In this document: piece by piece, positions 1 to 10,521 of the stretch | How the letters are laid out: the number at the start of each line of letters is the position of its first letter | How positions within the stretch are numbered: the stretch's first letter is position 1 | DNA from: Mesorhizobium sp. | Lineage (GTDB): Bacteria; Pseudomonadota; Alphaproteobacteria; Rhizobiales; Rhizobiaceae | Reading direction: 5' to 3' | Length of the DNA: 64,000 nt | Assembly (NCBI GenBank): GCA_004017535.1 | Contig: SAJS01000001.1 | Coordinates: 1,034,165-1,098,164 of the forward strand | Notes under the pieces: generated by a model | What the model was told of the DNA's origin: nothing | Seen by the model: only the letters and a program-made list of their open reading frames with translations | Databases searched by the model: none | Made by a program: the position numbers and the translations under genes

Positions 1-333
1 GGACGAAAAGGTGAGCGCAGGGAACGCGGCGCACGGGCGCGGCGCGATTGGTCATCTTCCGCCAATCACGATCTCCATATGCGTTGGCAGTCAATGCTTA
101 ACTTTGTAGCTTTAGCCATGCGAGCCATCTGCTGCTAAGCGGTGGGCATCCGAAGGTGGTCCAAGAACGCCTTGACCAGCGCGAGCACATTGACTTTGGA
201 CACCTACTCGCACTGAATGCCATCGGTGCGAGGCGGCCTTGGTCGATGAGTACTGGTGGCTCCTCTGCATCAAAAGTCGCGTGAAGCTTAGCGCCTCAGG
301 ATCAGGCCCCCGATCCAACGAAGCTGCGTGGGG
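1..333. other. Window start, no gene recognised
   Basis: Nothing in this stretch looks like a real gene. The open frames crossing it on the minus strand have no recognisable motif, no convincing ribosome binding site and a low-complexity composition. It lies just downstream of the minus-strand diguanylate cyclase, so it may hold that gene's transcript end. It could also be decayed accessory DNA, because an insertion sequence lies 1.5 kb away. Confidence 0.4.
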
Positions 334-1584
334 CTACCCGACCGACTTATGCTCGGCGGGTTCCTGCCCGTAGAGCAAGACCCGATTGCGGCCAGCCTGC
401 TTGGCGCGGTAGAGCGCCTCATCGGCCATACCCTGTAGTTTCTCCGGTGAGATCGCTTCGTCTCCAGTTTGAACGGCCACGCCGATGCTGAGTGTGACCC
501 GACGAGACACACTCGATCCCGGATGGCGAATGGCGGCAGCTTCGACACCTTTGCGGATACGCTCTCCGACCGAGTAGGCCTCGTCTTCGTTGACGCCGGG
601 CAGAAGGACGAGGAACTCCTCGCCTCCGTAGCGGGCCACGAGATCACAGTCGCGCCTGATGTTGTCTTGGATAATCTTTGCGACCTCCACTAGGCATCGA
701 TCACCTTGGGCATGACCGAGATGGTCGTTCAGCTTCTTGAAATAGTCGATGTCGCACATCAACATCGCCGCACCACCAAGGCAACGTGTGTCAGCTCCCC
801 ATATTCTATTCAGCGTTTCCGTCATCCAGCGCCTGTTTGCGATTCCAGTTAGCGGATCGGTGCTCGCTAGGAATGCAAGCCGGTCGTTGGCTTCGGCCAG
901 TTCGGCAACTCTGCGCCGATCTCGCAGCTCGAACAGAAAGGTCTTTTGGGCGAGAATGGTGATGATGCGCCGGGCGGCGACCGTCGCGAAGATGCCACTG
1001 GCGAAAAACAGGGTCGCGGCCACCGCGCTCCCAAGGTCAATGGCCGGATTGCGCAATTGAAAGGCGAGATAGAGGCCGAGCGCCATGGCGGCGATGGTCG
1101 CGGTCCAGGCCAAAGGAACGCCGAAAATAATGATCCCGGTGATGGCCACGAACAGCATAATGTTCAGATGCCGCTCGTAGAACTCGCCACCAGCACTGAC
1201 GCCAACCAGCGCAACCGACAACAAGATGAGGAACATGCCTGCGATCAGCGAGGCGGCTTGGACCGACGGTGCCTGTGGTTTTCGCCACAGAAGGACCACC
1301 GCCATTGCAACGGGAGGAATGATCGCGGCTGGCAGAATCATACGGTAGGCGATCGCGCTTGGAAGGATAAGGATGTTGACCGTCAGCGTCAGCACATCCA
1401 GCAAAGCCACCCAGATCATCCATGCGCGTATGATCTTCGCGGTTTGAGACCAGATGCGCGCTCTGAACAGGCGCATGATCTCGCCTTTGAGCCGGATGTC
1501 GCGTGTGCGTCGCGCCAGAAGTTGGTCGACTTCTGCGGCTATGGCGGGCTCATACTGAGGGTCGAAATGCTCCCGACGTGACAC
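334..1584 (-). CDS. Membrane-bound diguanylate cyclase (GGDEF)
   Basis: 416 residues. The N-terminal half (about residues 45-215) carries five or six hydrophobic membrane segments, and a C-terminal GGDEF domain follows from about residue 240. The catalytic A-site reads GGEEF at residues 320-324. An RDCD inhibitory I-site (RxxD) lies exactly five residues before it. Both sites are therefore intact, and the protein should make cyclic di-GMP from two GTP with product feedback inhibition. No PAS, HAMP or named sensor domain is evident, so any signal would be sensed by the membrane part. It is a single gene with the IS element upstream. The ATG start is supported by the hydrophilic N-terminus preceding the first membrane helix. 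Confidence 0.9.
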   Translation of the reverse strand: MSRREHFDPQYEPAIAAEVDQLLARRTRDIRLKGEIMRLFRARIWSQTAKIIRAWMIWVALLDVLTLTVNILILPSAIAYRMILPAAIIPPVAMAVVLLWRKPQAPSVQAASLIAGMFLILLSVALVGVSAGGEFYERHLNIMLFVAITGIIIFGVPLAWTATIAAMALGLYLAFQLRNPAIDLGSAVAATLFFASGIFATVAARRIITILAQKTFLFELRDRRRVAELAEANDRLAFLASTDPLTGIANRRWMTETLNRIWGADTRCLGGAAMLMCDIDYFKKLNDHLGHAQGDRCLVEVAKIIQDNIRRDCDLVARYGGEEFLVLLPGVNEDEAYSVGERIRKGVEAAAIRHPGSSVSRRVTLSIGVAVQTGDEAISPEKLQGMADEALYRAKQAGRNRVLLYGQEPAEHKSVG

Positions 1585-1828
1585 GTTCTCGGGCCTTTCG
1601 CCTCTTGTCTCCTACAGCTTCCACCCCTGCGGGTTGCAATGGGGAACATGTCCGGTCTTTCTAAAGATTTGCTTTCCCTAGGAGCGAAAATCCCGCTCGT
1701 GCGCCGATCTCCCGCATGGCTACTCGCGGCGGTGGTCGTAAGAAGGCCGCTTAAGAGGCTTATGTCAGAGCGATCTCGGTCCAGCTAGTTTTTCAGCTGC
1801 GTCAACACCTTAGGTGCCCTTCCCGAGA

Positions 1829-1873
1829 GATGGGTGACAGTTCATTCCGGATAGATGGGTTACACTTTTGGCC
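1829..1873 (+). repeat. Left terminal inverted repeat of the IS481 element
   Basis: Contains two ATGGGT-type submotifs about 25 bp apart and ends in ACACTTTTGGCCC. It is the imperfect inverse of 3048-3099. The internal spacing suggests two transposase-binding subsites per end, which is inferred from the repeat pattern only. Confidence 0.75.
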
Positions 1874-1915
1874 CTTTGCAAGGAGAGCAAGGTGCCTTGG
1901 AAGGAGTGTAACGTC

Positions 1916-3079
1916 ATGGACGAGCGGCTTAAGTTCGTGGCCCGTCTGCTGGACGGAGAGAAGATGGCGGTCCTTTGCCGGGAGTTCGATATCTCGCGCA
2001 AGACCGGCTACAAGATCCTCGCGCGCTACAATGATAGCGGCCTTGAGGGGCTGACGGATCGGTCACGCCGGCCCTATCGCCACGCCAATCAGCTTCCGTT
2101 TCAAATCGAGAAGCTGATTGTGCGCCTGAAGCAGGACAAGCCGACTTGGGGTGCGCCTAAGATACGCGAGCGGCTGGCCCGGCTCTATCCGGATGTGCAC
2201 AGGCCTGCGATCTCGACGGTGCATGCGGTGCTCGACCGGCACGGTATGGTCGAGCACCGCAAGCGACGGCGCAACAAGGCGACGGGGACGCCACTTTCAA
2301 GCAGCTGTCGACCCAATGATCTGTGGTGTGCCGACTACAAGGGCGAGTTCATGCTCACCGATCGGCGCTATTGCTATCCGCTGACGATCACTGACTTCGC
2401 CAGCCGATATCTCATTGCCTGCGAGGCGCTGTCGACCACCAAGGAAGCCTATGCCTTCACCGTGTTCGAGAGCGTTTTCAAGGAGTTCGGTCTGCCCCGC
2501 GCCATCAGGACCGACAATGGCGTTCCCTTCGCCAGCCCCAACGCGCTCTTCAACCTCAGCAAGCTGTCGGTCTGGTGGCTGCGCCTGGGCATCGACATCG
2601 AGCGCATCCAGCCGGGCTGCCCACAGCAGAACGGGCGCCACGAGCGCATGCACCTCACCCTGAAGAAGGAAGCCACCAAACCGGCTGGCGCCAATTTCCT
2701 TCAGCAACAGGCCAGGTTCGATGACTTCATCGACGAGTTCAACTCAGAGCGCCCGCATCAGGCGCTCGGCATGGACTGCCCGGCAGAGCGCTACACGCCC
2801 TCAACGCGCCCCTACACTGGCTTGCCCGAGCTCGACTATCCGTTTCACGATAAGGCCGTCACCGTCACCACCTGCGGTCGCATCTGCTACAATCGCAAGA
2901 AGATCAACCTTAGCCTCGTCTTTGCCGGCCAGACCGTCGGCATCAAACAGATCGAAGACCATATCTGGCTTGCCAGCTTCATGGACTATGACTTGGGGTA
3001 CTTTGATGATGAGACATGCAGGCTCGAACCACTCCACAACCCCTTCGGGCCAAAAGTGTTACCCATGTCTCCGGTATAA
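1916..3079 (+). CDS. IS481-family DDE transposase
   Basis: 387 residues from ATG 1916, which has a strong GGAAGGAG ribosome site 9 bp upstream. An upstream in-frame TTG at 1868 would lie in the inverted repeat and is less likely. The N-terminus has helix-turn-helix segments (FDISRKTGYKIL and a second winged HTH). An rve integrase core follows with the DDE triad visible: Asp in WCADYKGEF, Asp in IRTDNGVPF and Glu in QQNGRHERM. The C-terminal part after the core is typical of the larger IS481 members. The frame is uninterrupted, so the element is potentially active. Confidence 0.9.
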   Translation: MDERLKFVARLLDGEKMAVLCREFDISRKTGYKILARYNDSGLEGLTDRSRRPYRHANQLPFQIEKLIVRLKQDKPTWGAPKIRERLARLYPDVHRPAISTVHAVLDRHGMVEHRKRRRNKATGTPLSSSCRPNDLWCADYKGEFMLTDRRYCYPLTITDFASRYLIACEALSTTKEAYAFTVFESVFKEFGLPRAIRTDNGVPFASPNALFNLSKLSVWWLRLGIDIERIQPGCPQQNGRHERMHLTLKKEATKPAGANFLQQQARFDDFIDEFNSERPHQALGMDCPAERYTPSTRPYTGLPELDYPFHDKAVTVTTCGRICYNRKKINLSLVFAGQTVGIKQIEDHIWLASFMDYDLGYFDDETCRLEPLHNPFGPKVLPMSPV

Positions 3080-3099
3080 ACTGTAACCTATGTGTCCGG
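3048..3099 (+). repeat. Right terminal inverted repeat of the IS481 element
   Basis: Begins GGGCCAAAAGTGTTACCCAT and continues to TGTGTCCGG; its reverse complement matches the left end. It includes the transposase TAA stop at 3077-3079. Confidence 0.75.
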
Positions 3100-3116
3100 A
3101 ACGGACCGGAAGGTGG

Positions 3117-3192
<76 letters not shown>

Positions 3193-3417
3193 CTGCGCCG
3201 GCTAACGGGATGCGCCCGCCGGGTTTCGCGAAGGCACCAGGCGGCGCCCCTTGAAAGCGCGTGGGTTATAGCACGGGAATCTTGGCTGTCCAGCGCCTAA
3301 CGGGCGATTTTCCGGGGCAATTGTCGCAGGCGCCTGATGGGTTCGAACGATGTCGGCAAAGGAGCAATCGCACTTGCCGGCAAAGCCGGGATCTGATTGC
3401 CCGCAATCGCCCCAAAA

Positions 3418-3517
3418 GCATCTCTCGAAGGTGGGAACCGGTTTCGGGATGAACACATGCGCTAATTAAAAAACCTAAAGCGCATGGAGCGATCTGAAAG
3501 ATCGCGACCCGCTTTAG
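3418..3517. repeat. Rhizobial palindromic intergenic repeat, copy 1
   Basis: About 100 bp and closely similar to 60017-60117. It has two parts. The first is a palindrome around the core GTGGGAACCGGTTTCGGGAT, degenerate at its left arm here. The second is CTAAAGCGC..GCTTTAG enclosing the perfect hairpin GCGATCT-GAA-AGATCGC. It sits between tRNA-Phe and yacG. It resembles the RIME-type mosaic elements of rhizobia; that name is family knowledge, while the second copy is seen directly. Confidence 0.8.
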
Positions 3518-3538
3518 AAGGGGGCGTGCCGCTGGCGC

Positions 3539-3754
3539 TTAGCCCTCGTCCTTGGGACCCGGCTTCGGGCTGTCCTCGTCTTCCTCCTCGCCATCCCGGC
3601 CCGGGATGACATAGGCGCCCTTCAGCCAGCGATTGAGGTCGATGTCCTTGCAGCGCGCGGAGCAGAACGGATAGTGCTCGCGCGAGGACGGTTTTCCGCA
3701 TTCGGGGCAAGGCCGCTTCGGCCGAAGCGGTGTCACCTTGTCGTCCAGGCTCAT
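3539..3754 (-). CDS. yacG: DNA gyrase inhibitor YacG-type zinc protein
   Basis: 71 residues. The four-cysteine zinc site is visible as CPECGK and CSARC, followed by DLNRWL, the YacG signature. The C-terminus is an acidic tail rich in Glu and Asp. Family members bind GyrB and block DNA binding by gyrase. The start overlaps the end of maf by 4 nt (ATGA), so the two are translationally coupled. It is the last gene of the murA-to-yacG minus-strand cluster. Confidence 0.92.
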   Translation of the reverse strand: MSLDDKVTPLRPKRPCPECGKPSSREHYPFCSARCKDIDLNRWLKGAYVIPGRDGEEEDEDSPKPGPKDEG

Positions 3755-4377
3755 GGCCGCGCGAGGTGCCAGTTCTTGTGCGCCTTGAAGCCTTCGCCGG
3801 AAAGCAGCGCCACGCTCTCATAAAGCGGCAGGCCGACCACATTTGTGTAGGAGCCGACCAGCTTGACCACGAAGGAGCCGGCCAGGCCTTGCACGGCATA
3901 GCCGCCGGCCTTGCCGCGCCATTCGCCGGAGGCGACATAGGCGTCGATCTCCTCGCGCGGCAGCCGCTTGAAGCGCACCCTGGTCTCCACCAGCCGCTGG
4001 CGCAGCTTGCCGCCGGGCGTGATCAGGCAGACGCCGGAATAGACGCGGTGCGAGCGGCCGGAGAGCAGGCCGAGGCAATTGATGGCGTCGTCGATCGTCT
4101 CGGCCTTGGGCAGGATGCGCCGCCCCACCGCCACCACCGTGTCGGCGGCGAGGATGAAGGCGGGCGCGTAATCTTCCTCGCTTTTCAGCGAGGCCAGCGC
4201 CTTCTCCGCCTTGTCCTTGGACAGGCGCTTGGCCAGCGAACGCGGATGCTCGGCGCGCTGCGGCGTCTCGTCGACATCGGCGGGCAGCACGCGGTCCGGC
4301 TCGATGCCGGCCTGCTGCAAGAGTTCGATACGGCGCGGCGAACCCGAGGCAAGCACGAGCTTCTGCAGGATGCTCAT
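3751..4377 (-). CDS. maf: Maf-like nucleoside triphosphate pyrophosphatase
   Basis: 208 residues. The N-terminal signature [12 protein letters not shown] is the Maf/YceF nucleotide-binding motif, and [10 protein letters not shown] is the conserved second motif. Family members hydrolyse non-canonical or specific dNTPs/NTPs to monophosphates. Some act on dTTP/UTP and others on m7GTP, and the sequence alone does not settle which applies here. The gene sits 19 nt after infA and overlaps yacG by 4 nt, the standard alphaproteobacterial order. Confidence 0.92.
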   Translation of the reverse strand: MSILQKLVLASGSPRRIELLQQAGIEPDRVLPADVDETPQRAEHPRSLAKRLSKDKAEKALASLKSEEDYAPAFILAADTVVAVGRRILPKAETIDDAINCLGLLSGRSHRVYSGVCLITPGGKLRQRLVETRVRFKRLPREEIDAYVASGEWRGKAGGYAVQGLAGSFVVKLVGSYTNVVGLPLYESVALLSGEGFKAHKNWHLARP

Positions 4378-4396
4378 CGTGCTTAACGCCGATTTG

Positions 4397-4615
4397 CTAC
4401 TTGAAACGGTAGGTGATGCGGCCCTTGGTCAGGTCGTAAGGCGTCATCTCGACCAGGACCTTGTCGCCGGTCAGCACGCGGATGCGGTTCTTGCGCATGC
4501 GGCCGGCCGTGTGGGCGATGATTTCATGTTCGTTTTCGAGCTTCACGCGGAACATCGCATTGGGCAGCAGTTCGGTGACCACACCTGGAAACTCGAGGAC
4601 TTCTTCCTTCGGCAT
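4397..4615 (-). CDS. infA: Translation initiation factor IF-1
   Basis: 72 residues from the ATG of MPKEEVLEF, the normal family length. An in-frame extension of 11 residues upstream is not part of known IF-1 proteins. The S1-like OB fold is recognisable, with [21 protein letters not shown] and the conserved basic end [11 protein letters not shown]. It binds the ribosomal A site during initiation. It lies between the phosphatase gene and maf. Confidence 0.98.
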
Positions 4616-4702
4616 TCGATACCTTTGCTTGGATGGTAGTTCCAGCACCCGGCTGGAAATTGCGGCGGAACCTATATGATAATCGTGCGCTTGTGAACAC
4701 GC

Positions 4703-5155
4703 TTAATCCGTGGCGTTTCCTGCCTCTGGAAGCAGGAAACGTCGGCTTATGCGCGTTCTCAGCCGCTCGCGCACGTCGCGATAGGCCGCCATGATGTGCT
4801 CGCGCGTCCCGCCGGTGTCGGTCGGGTCCGGCATCGGCCAGTATTCGACCTCGACGGCGAGCGAGCGGGTGAGCTCGAGCGCGGCGTGGTGGGCCTCCGG
4901 CGCCAGCGTGACGATCAGGTCGAAATAATCATCCTCCAGATCCTCCAGCGTCCGGGGCTGGCGCTCGCCAAGCGACAGGCCGTCCTCGGCAAGCACCGCA
5001 TCGACGAACGGATCGCGCTCGCCGGCGCGCACGCCGGCCGAAGCGACGAAGCTGGTGGCGGGCAGCATTCGGCGCGCCAGCTGTTCCGCGATCGGCGAGC
5101 GCACGGCGTTCATGCCGCACAGAAACAGAATCGAGTGGGGCAGGGCGGCCGGCAC
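4703..5155 (-). CDS. Low molecular weight protein-tyrosine phosphatase family protein
   Basis: 150 residues starting at a GTG at 5155. The active-site loop C-x5-R-S appears as FLCGMNAVRSP near the N-terminus, and the general acid loop as PMPDPTD near residue 118. The reading frame stays open for another 170 bp upstream, but that part is only the tandem palindromic repeat at 5158-5327, so a longer start is rejected. Substrates could be phosphotyrosine proteins or arsenate (ArsC-type); the conserved location before infA argues for a housekeeping role. Confidence 0.88.
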   Translation of the reverse strand: MPAALPHSILFLCGMNAVRSPIAEQLARRMLPATSFVASAGVRAGERDPFVDAVLAEDGLSLGERQPRTLEDLEDDYFDLIVTLAPEAHHAALELTRSLAVEVEYWPMPDPTDTGGTREHIMAAYRDVRERLRTRISRRFLLPEAGNATD

Positions 5156-5157
5156 TA

Positions 5158-5327
5158 GAGCATGATCCCGAAAAGTGGGAACCGGTTTTCGGAAAAGATC
5201 ATGCTCCAACAAAAGAGCATGATCCCGAAAAGTGGAAACCGGTTTTCGGAAAAGATCATGCTCCAACAAGAGAGCATGATCCCGAAAAGTGGGAACCGGT
5301 TTTTGGAAAAGATCATGCTCCAACAAA
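5158..5327. repeat. Three tandem copies of a 57-bp palindromic unit
   Basis: Units begin at 5158, 5215 and 5272 with an exact 57-bp period. Each starts GAGCATGATCCCGAAAAGTG and ends GATCATGCTC, so each can fold on itself. Units differ at only a few positions (GGGAACC or GGAAACC; TTTTCGG or TTTTTGG). The core is shared with the repeats at 3418 and 60017. The array lies between UPF0262 and the phosphatase gene and extends that gene's open frame artificially. Confidence 0.92.
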
Positions 5328-5369
5328 GAGCTGGACCAGGACGGCGGTTCAACGAAACGTCATCCTGAT

Positions 5370-5855
5370 CTAGCCCCGCCAGTGCAGCACGCAGACCAGC
5401 GTGAACAGCCGCCGCGCCGTGTCGAAGTCGATCTCGATCTTGCCGGCGAGCCGATCCATCAGGGTCTGCGAGCCCTCATTGTGCAGGCCGCGCCGCCCCA
5501 TGTCGATCGCTTCGATATGGCTGGGCGTCGAGGAGCGGATGGCCTCGTAATAGCTTTCGCAGATCAGATAATAGTCCTTGACGATGCGCCTGAGCGGCGT
5601 CAGCGACAGGATGTGGGTGACCACCTCGGCGCCGTTCTCGCGGCTGACGGCAAAGACCAGGCGCGACTCGGCCAGCGAAAGCTTGAGCCTGTAAGGACCC
5701 GCGCCGTCGTCATTGACCGGCTTGAAACTGTTCTCCTCGATGAGGTCGAAGATCGCCACCGCCCGCTCATGCTCGACATCGGGCGTCGAACGTCCGATCG
5801 TTTCGTCGAGCTCGACGTCGATCAGCCTGTCGCGGGTTTGGTAGCGGCCGGGCAT
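5370..5855 (-). CDS. UPF0262 family protein
   Basis: 161 residues and full-length for this alphaproteobacterial family of unknown function. Recognisable stretches are RLIDVELDE near the N-terminus, the central [13 protein letters not shown] and the end [12 protein letters not shown]. It starts 2 nt after the hisD stop and so is in the same transcript. There is no signal peptide or membrane segment, so it is probably cytosolic. The function is not known, and the position after hisD is conserved in Rhizobiales. Confidence 0.9.
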   Translation of the reverse strand: MPGRYQTRDRLIDVELDETIGRSTPDVEHERAVAIFDLIEENSFKPVNDDGAGPYRLKLSLAESRLVFAVSRENGAEVVTHILSLTPLRRIVKDYYLICESYYEAIRSSTPSHIEAIDMGRRGLHNEGSQTLMDRLAGKIEIDFDTARRLFTLVCVLHWRG

Positions 5856-5857
5856 CG

Positions 5858-7150
5858 CTACATGTTCAGCCTGATCGCGACGGAGCGGGCATGCGCATCG
5901 AGCCCTTCCGCCTTGGCAAGCGCGATCGCGGCGGGCGCCAGCGCCTTGAGCTGCTCCGGCCCGAGCTTCAGGATCGAGCTCCGCTTGACGAAATCGAGCA
6001 CGGACAGACCCGAGGAGAAACGCGCCGAACGTGCTGTCGGCAACACGTGGTTGGAGCCGCCGACATAGTCGCCGATCACTTCCGGGGTGTGCCGGCCGAT
6101 GAACACGGCGCCCGCGTTGCGCATCCTGGAAAGGAAGCCCTCGGCATCGTCGAAAGCAAGCTCGACATGTTCTGCCGCGATCCTGTCGACCAGCGGCAGC
6201 GAGGCTTCGAGCGTCGGCACCAGGATCACCGCGCCGTAATCGCGCCAGCTGGCGGCCGCCGTTTCGCCGCGCGGCAGGACTTTCAGCTGGCGTTCGACCG
6301 CCTGCTCGACCGCCCTGCCGAATTCGGCATTGTCGGTGATCAGGATTGACTGCGCCGAGACATCATGCTCGGCCTGCGCCAGAAGGTCGGCCGCGATCCA
6401 GTCCGGATCGTTGTCGGCATCGGCCACGACCAGCACTTCCGACGGTCCGGCGATCATGTCGATGCCGACCGTGCCGAACACCTGGCGCTTGGCCGCCGCG
6501 ACATAGGCATTGCCCGGCCCGACGATCTTGGCGACGGGCCTGATCGTCTGGGTGCCATAGGCAAGCGCCGCAACAGCCTGCGCGCCGCCGACGCGGTAGA
6601 TCTCCGAAACGCCGGCAAGGTCGGCCGCCACCAGCACCAGCGGATTGATGACGCCGCCCGACGCCGGCACGACGATGACGATGCGCTCGACGCCGGCGAC
6701 CTTGGCCGGCACGGCGTTCATCAGCACCGAGCTTGGATAGCTCGCCGTGCCGCCGGGCACATAAAGGCCGACGGCCTCGATCGCCGTCCAGCGCGAGCCC
6801 AGCTCGACGCCGGCGGCATCCGTGTAGCGGTCGTCCTTCGGCTTTTGCCGCTCGTGATGCGAACGGATACGGTCGCGCGCGAATTTGAGCGCCTCGATGG
6901 TGGCCGGATCGGCCGCTTCATAGGCCTTGGCGATGTCGTCCTTCGACACGGCGATGCCGAGCGCGCCGAGATCGGCTTTGTCGAATTTCAGCGTGTAGTC
7001 GATCAGCGCCCTGTCGCCTTCGGCGCGCACGCGGGCGATGATGTCCCGCACCACGGCCTCGACATCGGCCGACACTTCTCGCTTGGTGGTGAGGAAGGCC
7101 GAAAAACGCTGTTCGAAATCGGTATCGGACTGGCGGAGCGTGATGGCCAT
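5858..7150 (-). CDS. hisD: Histidinol dehydrogenase
   Basis: 430 residues from the ATG of MAITLRQSD; the extra upstream in-frame codons overlap the preceding gene and are rejected. It oxidises L-histidinol to L-histidine in two NAD-dependent steps, the end of histidine synthesis. Family motifs are present: [28 protein letters not shown] and the catalytic Glu-His pair in IAAEHVEL. No other his gene lies nearby, so hisD is separated from the rest of the pathway, as is usual in rhizobia. The start is 2 nt after DUF2948 stops. Confidence 0.97.
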   Translation of the reverse strand: MAITLRQSDTDFEQRFSAFLTTKREVSADVEAVVRDIIARVRAEGDRALIDYTLKFDKADLGALGIAVSKDDIAKAYEAADPATIEALKFARDRIRSHHERQKPKDDRYTDAAGVELGSRWTAIEAVGLYVPGGTASYPSSVLMNAVPAKVAGVERIVIVVPASGGVINPLVLVAADLAGVSEIYRVGGAQAVAALAYGTQTIRPVAKIVGPGNAYVAAAKRQVFGTVGIDMIAGPSEVLVVADADNDPDWIAADLLAQAEHDVSAQSILITDNAEFGRAVEQAVERQLKVLPRGETAAASWRDYGAVILVPTLEASLPLVDRIAAEHVELAFDDAEGFLSRMRNAGAVFIGRHTPEVIGDYVGGSNHVLPTARSARFSSGLSVLDFVKRSSILKLGPEQLKALAPAAIALAKAEGLDAHARSVAIRLNM

Positions 7151-7152
7151 CG

Positions 7153-7587
7153 TCAGCCTCTGTGCACAGGTCGCGAGGTGGCTTCCCAGGCGCCGCCGAC
7201 ATCGGCAAGCCGTGCCTCGACGCATTCGACGTCGAGCATGATGGTGCCGCCGCCCGAAAACACCAATTCGACGATGCCGGCCGGCTTGCTTATGGCAATG
7301 AAGCTGATCGCCAGCAGCGACAGCACTTCGGCGGGCTTGTCGCGTTGAATGCCGCTGGTCTTGACGCCGAGCACGCGGTCGAAATGCAGAACGCTCTGCC
7401 GCCGTTCATTGTGCTGGCGGAATAGGCCCGATTTCGCCTCCCAGACGAAGCGGTTCATGGTCAGCACGAAGCGCTTGGCGGCCGGCAGGTACTCCAGGTC
7501 GGAGACCTTCATCACGGCGTCCTGGACATGCGCCGAGACGATGCTCAGATCCTGATCGTCGAGCGCGATGAGCTTGAGAGCTGCCAT
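7153..7587 (-). CDS. DUF2948 family protein
   Basis: 144 residues. The start LKLIALDDQDL, with VQDAVMKVSDLEYLPA following, is typical of DUF2948. The middle has FVWEA and RRQSVLHFDRV, and the C-terminal part IMLDVECVEARLADVGGAWE completes the family pattern. Function is unknown. It is fixed between murA and hisD in many alphaproteobacteria, which suggests co-transcription with hisD rather than a functional link. Confidence 0.9.
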   Translation of the reverse strand: MAALKLIALDDQDLSIVSAHVQDAVMKVSDLEYLPAAKRFVLTMNRFVWEAKSGLFRQHNERRQSVLHFDRVLGVKTSGIQRDKPAEVLSLLAISFIAISKPAGIVELVFSGGGTIMLDVECVEARLADVGGAWEATSRPVHRG

Positions 7588-7678
7588 TCTGGATGCGCAC
7601 CTGAACGTTGATAATTCAACGTTCTGTTATGCGGTCTTTCTGCTCGGCGCAACCGCTCGGAAAGAATGCCGCGGTACG

Positions 7679-8971
<1,293 letters not shown>

Positions 8972-9109
8972 AAGAAAACGTCCCCTCGGCCAGAACAGGC
9001 CGGTTCAATCGGTTGATGCGCCCGGCTTAGACCATTGGCCGGCTTGGTTCAAGAAATAGGATTTTCCTAAAACCGGACCGACTATGGCCGGGCAGTATGG
9101 CTGATTTGG

Positions 9110-9286
9110 TCAGCCCTTGTGCATTTTTCCAGCAGCCGGCAAGCCTTCTGACCGCTGATCGGCGTCGCCCGCGCGCCGCGAACGCGTCTGCGCCTTGCGC
9201 TTCTGCAGATTGGCGCGCAGCGCCTCGGCCAACCGTTCCTTGCGCGCGGCTTCGCCCTTTTTCGGTGGATTTGTCTTCTCGCCCAT
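9110..9286 (-). CDS. Small basic protein conserved in Rhizobiales
   Basis: 58 residues, translated directly from the sequence. It starts MGEKTNPPKKGEAARKE, continues with ALRANLQKRKAQTRSR, and ends AAGKMHKG. It is very rich in Lys and Arg and lacks hydrophobic segments, so it is probably intrinsically disordered or nucleic-acid binding. I recognise the pattern as a short hypothetical protein common in Rhizobiales, often near murA; its role is unknown. Overlapping longer frames on the same strand have random composition and were not chosen. Confidence 0.7.
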   Translation of the reverse strand: MGEKTNPPKKGEAARKERLAEALRANLQKRKAQTRSRRAGDADQRSEGLPAAGKMHKG

Positions 9287-9511
9287 CGTCCAATCCCTGA
9301 CCGGTGGTCAGCCGGCTGCGATTCCGCAATGGGTAGCATTTTGGCCGGGCGATGTCATGAAAGCAGGCCGTCCGGCGGGTTTCACGCTGTGGATCGACCG
9401 CGCATACCGCCCCAAACCGCTTAATGGCGGCCAGGAATCAGATGCGACGCTTTGGGTTTTTCTTGGCCTTGCGCTTGCCGGTTCGATATGGCAGAAGCGC
9501 CGCCATCGCAG

Positions 9512-9586
<75 letters not shown>

Positions 9587-9588
9587 GC

Positions 9589-10521
9589 CTATACAGTCGA
9601 CATCGCAACCTCATTTTTGCTGGGCAGAGGCATCGTGCTTCGTCGATTTGCCTTTGGCCGGCTACGGGTCAGTTTGTGGTAGCGATCGGTTGGAACCTCC
9701 ACAACGGCAACATGGTCAAGGTTGGTGTACCGCCCTCGATAGTAGCCCTCCTCCTCAATTTCAGCGAACGTACAGCTGGCAACGTTAAAGGTCGCAGCTT
9801 CCAATCCGAAAATCGTGATGGCGCTTCCGTGATCCAGAAAGTTCCACTGATCCTCTCCACTGTCGTATGTCACGCGAACACAAGAAACCATCCGCGTAAT
9901 CTCATCCTCGCCGATCGTTTTGATAATGCTCTCACACTCATTCCTGATGGAATCAGGATAGTCTCCAGTATCCAAATCGTCAAGCGCTCGATAGATGTCA
10001 GGCGAATAATATTTAGGCATAGCTTCGACATCATCGCTAATTAATTCAATAAATTCTACATTCCTTGGGTTAAGGAGAACGGTTCTATTATCAAGACTTA
10101 CGCAGTAAATCAATCTTCTGACCTTTCCAATCAGGCGAGGGTTGTTAATAGACCGGAGTTGAAGTAGAATTGACGCTCGCGCATACTCGCTAATCGGGTA
10201 ATTGCGCGTTCCAAACGTCATTTTTGCCTTCAGCGTACCATATCGAATCTCTGTATGCTCACGTCGTGATCGTCTAGCAGGTTGTCTCTGAGCGCCGTTT
10301 ATGCTGGCCAACAGCTGCTCGGCGGAACAGTCCAAAGTGATACAAAGATTGTTCGCCTGTTCAATGCTCAACTTTTCGCTTCCTTTTTCCAATCGGGAGA
10401 CAAACTGTGGAGTCGTTCCCATTTTCTTAGCCAGCTCTTTTTGAGAAATGCCCAATTGAGTCCGAAGTTCGCGGAGACAGAGGGGCGCGCCCGCCTCAGT
10501 CGTATGTTGGGATGCTGTCAT
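9589..10521 (-). CDS. XRE-family HTH protein with long C-terminal domain of unknown function
   Basis: 310 residues from ATG 10521, which has AAGGAG upstream. Residues 16-72 form a classical Cro/CI helix-turn-helix (LRTQLGISQKELAKKMG, then TPQFVSRLEKGSEKLS). The remaining 235 residues contain a basic region followed by a mixed alpha/beta domain that I do not recognise. Its middle segment (RVTYDSGEDQWNF) is rich in acidic and aromatic residues. Codon use and GC are lower than in neighbouring housekeeping genes, suggesting transfer. The stop codon abuts the 3' end of tRNA-Thr. Confidence 0.75.
   Translation of the reverse strand: MTASQHTTEAGAPLCLRELRTQLGISQKELAKKMGTTPQFVSRLEKGSEKLSIEQANNLCITLDCSAEQLLASINGAQRQPARRSRREHTEIRYGTLKAKMTFGTRNYPISEYARASILLQLRSINNPRLIGKVRRLIYCVSLDNRTVLLNPRNVEFIELISDDVEAMPKYYSPDIYRALDDLDTGDYPDSIRNECESIIKTIGEDEITRMVSCVRVTYDSGEDQWNFLDHGSAITIFGLEAATFNVASCTFAEIEEEGYYRGRYTNLDHVAVVEVPTDRYHKLTRSRPKANRRSTMPLPSKNEVAMSTV

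Larger units (their letters stand above)
1829..3099 (+). mobile_element. IS481-family insertion sequence, apparently intact
   Basis: A 1.27-kb element with one transposase gene between imperfect terminal inverted repeats of about 45-50 bp. The left end reads ATGGGTGACAGTTCATTCCG, with a second ATGGGT direct copy leading into ACACTTTTGGCCC. The reverse complement of the right end matches it closely (ACAGTT..CCGGA..ATGGGTAACACTTTTGGCCC). The transposase stop codon lies inside the right repeat. The right end is 17 bp from the 3' end of tRNA-Phe. No clear target-site duplication could be assigned by eye. Confidence 0.85.

Noticed and set aside
5155-5326. Upstream extension of the phosphatase gene encoding three similar peptide repeats
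   Set aside because: It is the tandem palindromic repeat at 5158-5327 read in frame. The phosphatase family starts at the GTG at 5155.
5158-5327. CRISPR array
   Set aside because: Units are contiguous palindromes with a fixed 57-bp period and no variable spacers; no cas genes are nearby.
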